Shown here piece after piece: positions 5,291 through 5,413 of a stretch of 5,413 bases of DNA. How positions within the stretch are numbered: position 1 is the first letter of the stretch; every line of letters begins with the position of its first letter. Position numbers and translations under genes: made by a program. The stretch is taken from positions 1 to 5,413 of the forward strand of contig CANJPN010000456.1 of assembly GCA_947475855.1 (NCBI GenBank), written 5' to 3'. The notes beneath the pieces are model-generated. The model saw only the letters and a list, made by a program, of their open reading frames with translations. It had not been told where the DNA came from and did not search any database. The DNA is from Bradyrhizobiaceae bacterium (lineage in GTDB: Bacteria > Pseudomonadota > Alphaproteobacteria > Rhizobiales > Hyphomicrobiaceae).

Positions 5291-5413
5291 TCAGGTTGCA
5301 GTCAATGCAGGCGTCGCTGGTGGGGGGCCGGCGAGACGCATCAAGGCGAGGGTCGCAAGCAGGACGCGCCAAAGCTCTCTGAGCCACGCCAGCAGCCTGG
5401 CGAAGTTGTAACC
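5291..5413 (-). pseudogene. C-terminal part of an IS transposase (probably IS5-like), running in from the right edge
   Basis: Read on the - strand from the right edge, 40 codons are open to a TGA at 5293-5291. The translation begins GYNFARLLAWLRELWR and continues with a Leu/Ala-rich helix. GYNF followed by a basic amphipathic LL-W-LR helix is a familiar C-terminal pattern of IS5-family and related DDE transposases; assignment rests on recall of this motif and is moderately sure. Past a run of six C (- strand, about 5323-5328), a different frame continues to an alternative end, APNFTAD and a stop, so the visible end may be frameshifted. The rest of the element, including the catalytic residues, lies outside the window, so whether it is intact cannot be judged. 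Confidence 0.55.

Overview
This is a GC-rich accessory-type stretch of a Gram-negative chromosome. Gene families, codon use and the style of the proteins suggest an alphaproteobacterium of the Hyphomicrobiales (Bradyrhizobium / Rhodopseudomonas-like). That placement is inference from protein style; no taxonomic marker gene is present.

Layout from left to right. (1) The C-terminal end of a protein entering from the left, whose last residues look like the closing strand of an outer-membrane beta-barrel. (2) A TSUP (TauE/SafE) membrane permease on the + strand. (3) A short convergent intergenic region filled almost completely by two adjacent, related hairpin elements; the first starts at the stop codon of the TSUP gene and the second ends at the stop codon of the facing gene. 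(4) A complete BtuCDF/FecBCD-type import system in divergent arrangement: the periplasmic binding protein on the - strand, and the permease and ATPase on the + strand with overlapping stop and start codons. The binding protein and permease are separated by only about 55 bp if the permease starts at a TTG with a good ribosome binding site. (5) A CoxG-like SRPBCC protein with a C-terminal membrane anchor. (6) A small two-helix membrane protein of unknown function. (7) At the right edge, on the - strand, the C-terminal remnant of an IS transposase, possibly frameshifted.

How the genes work together. The binding protein, permease and ATPase should form one importer for an iron-siderophore, haem or cobalamin-type ligand that has already crossed the outer membrane. 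No TonB-dependent receptor or cobalamin riboswitch is visible, so the ligand stays open. The TSUP permease and CoxG-like protein are not obviously linked to the importer. No CO dehydrogenase genes are present, so the CoxG-like gene is an orphan here. Hairpins without U-tracts follow the ATPase, the CoxG-like gene and the small membrane protein, suggesting that most units end separately.

The clearest unexplained structure is the pair of related palindromes at 1108-1273. I saw no convincing new multi-gene system.
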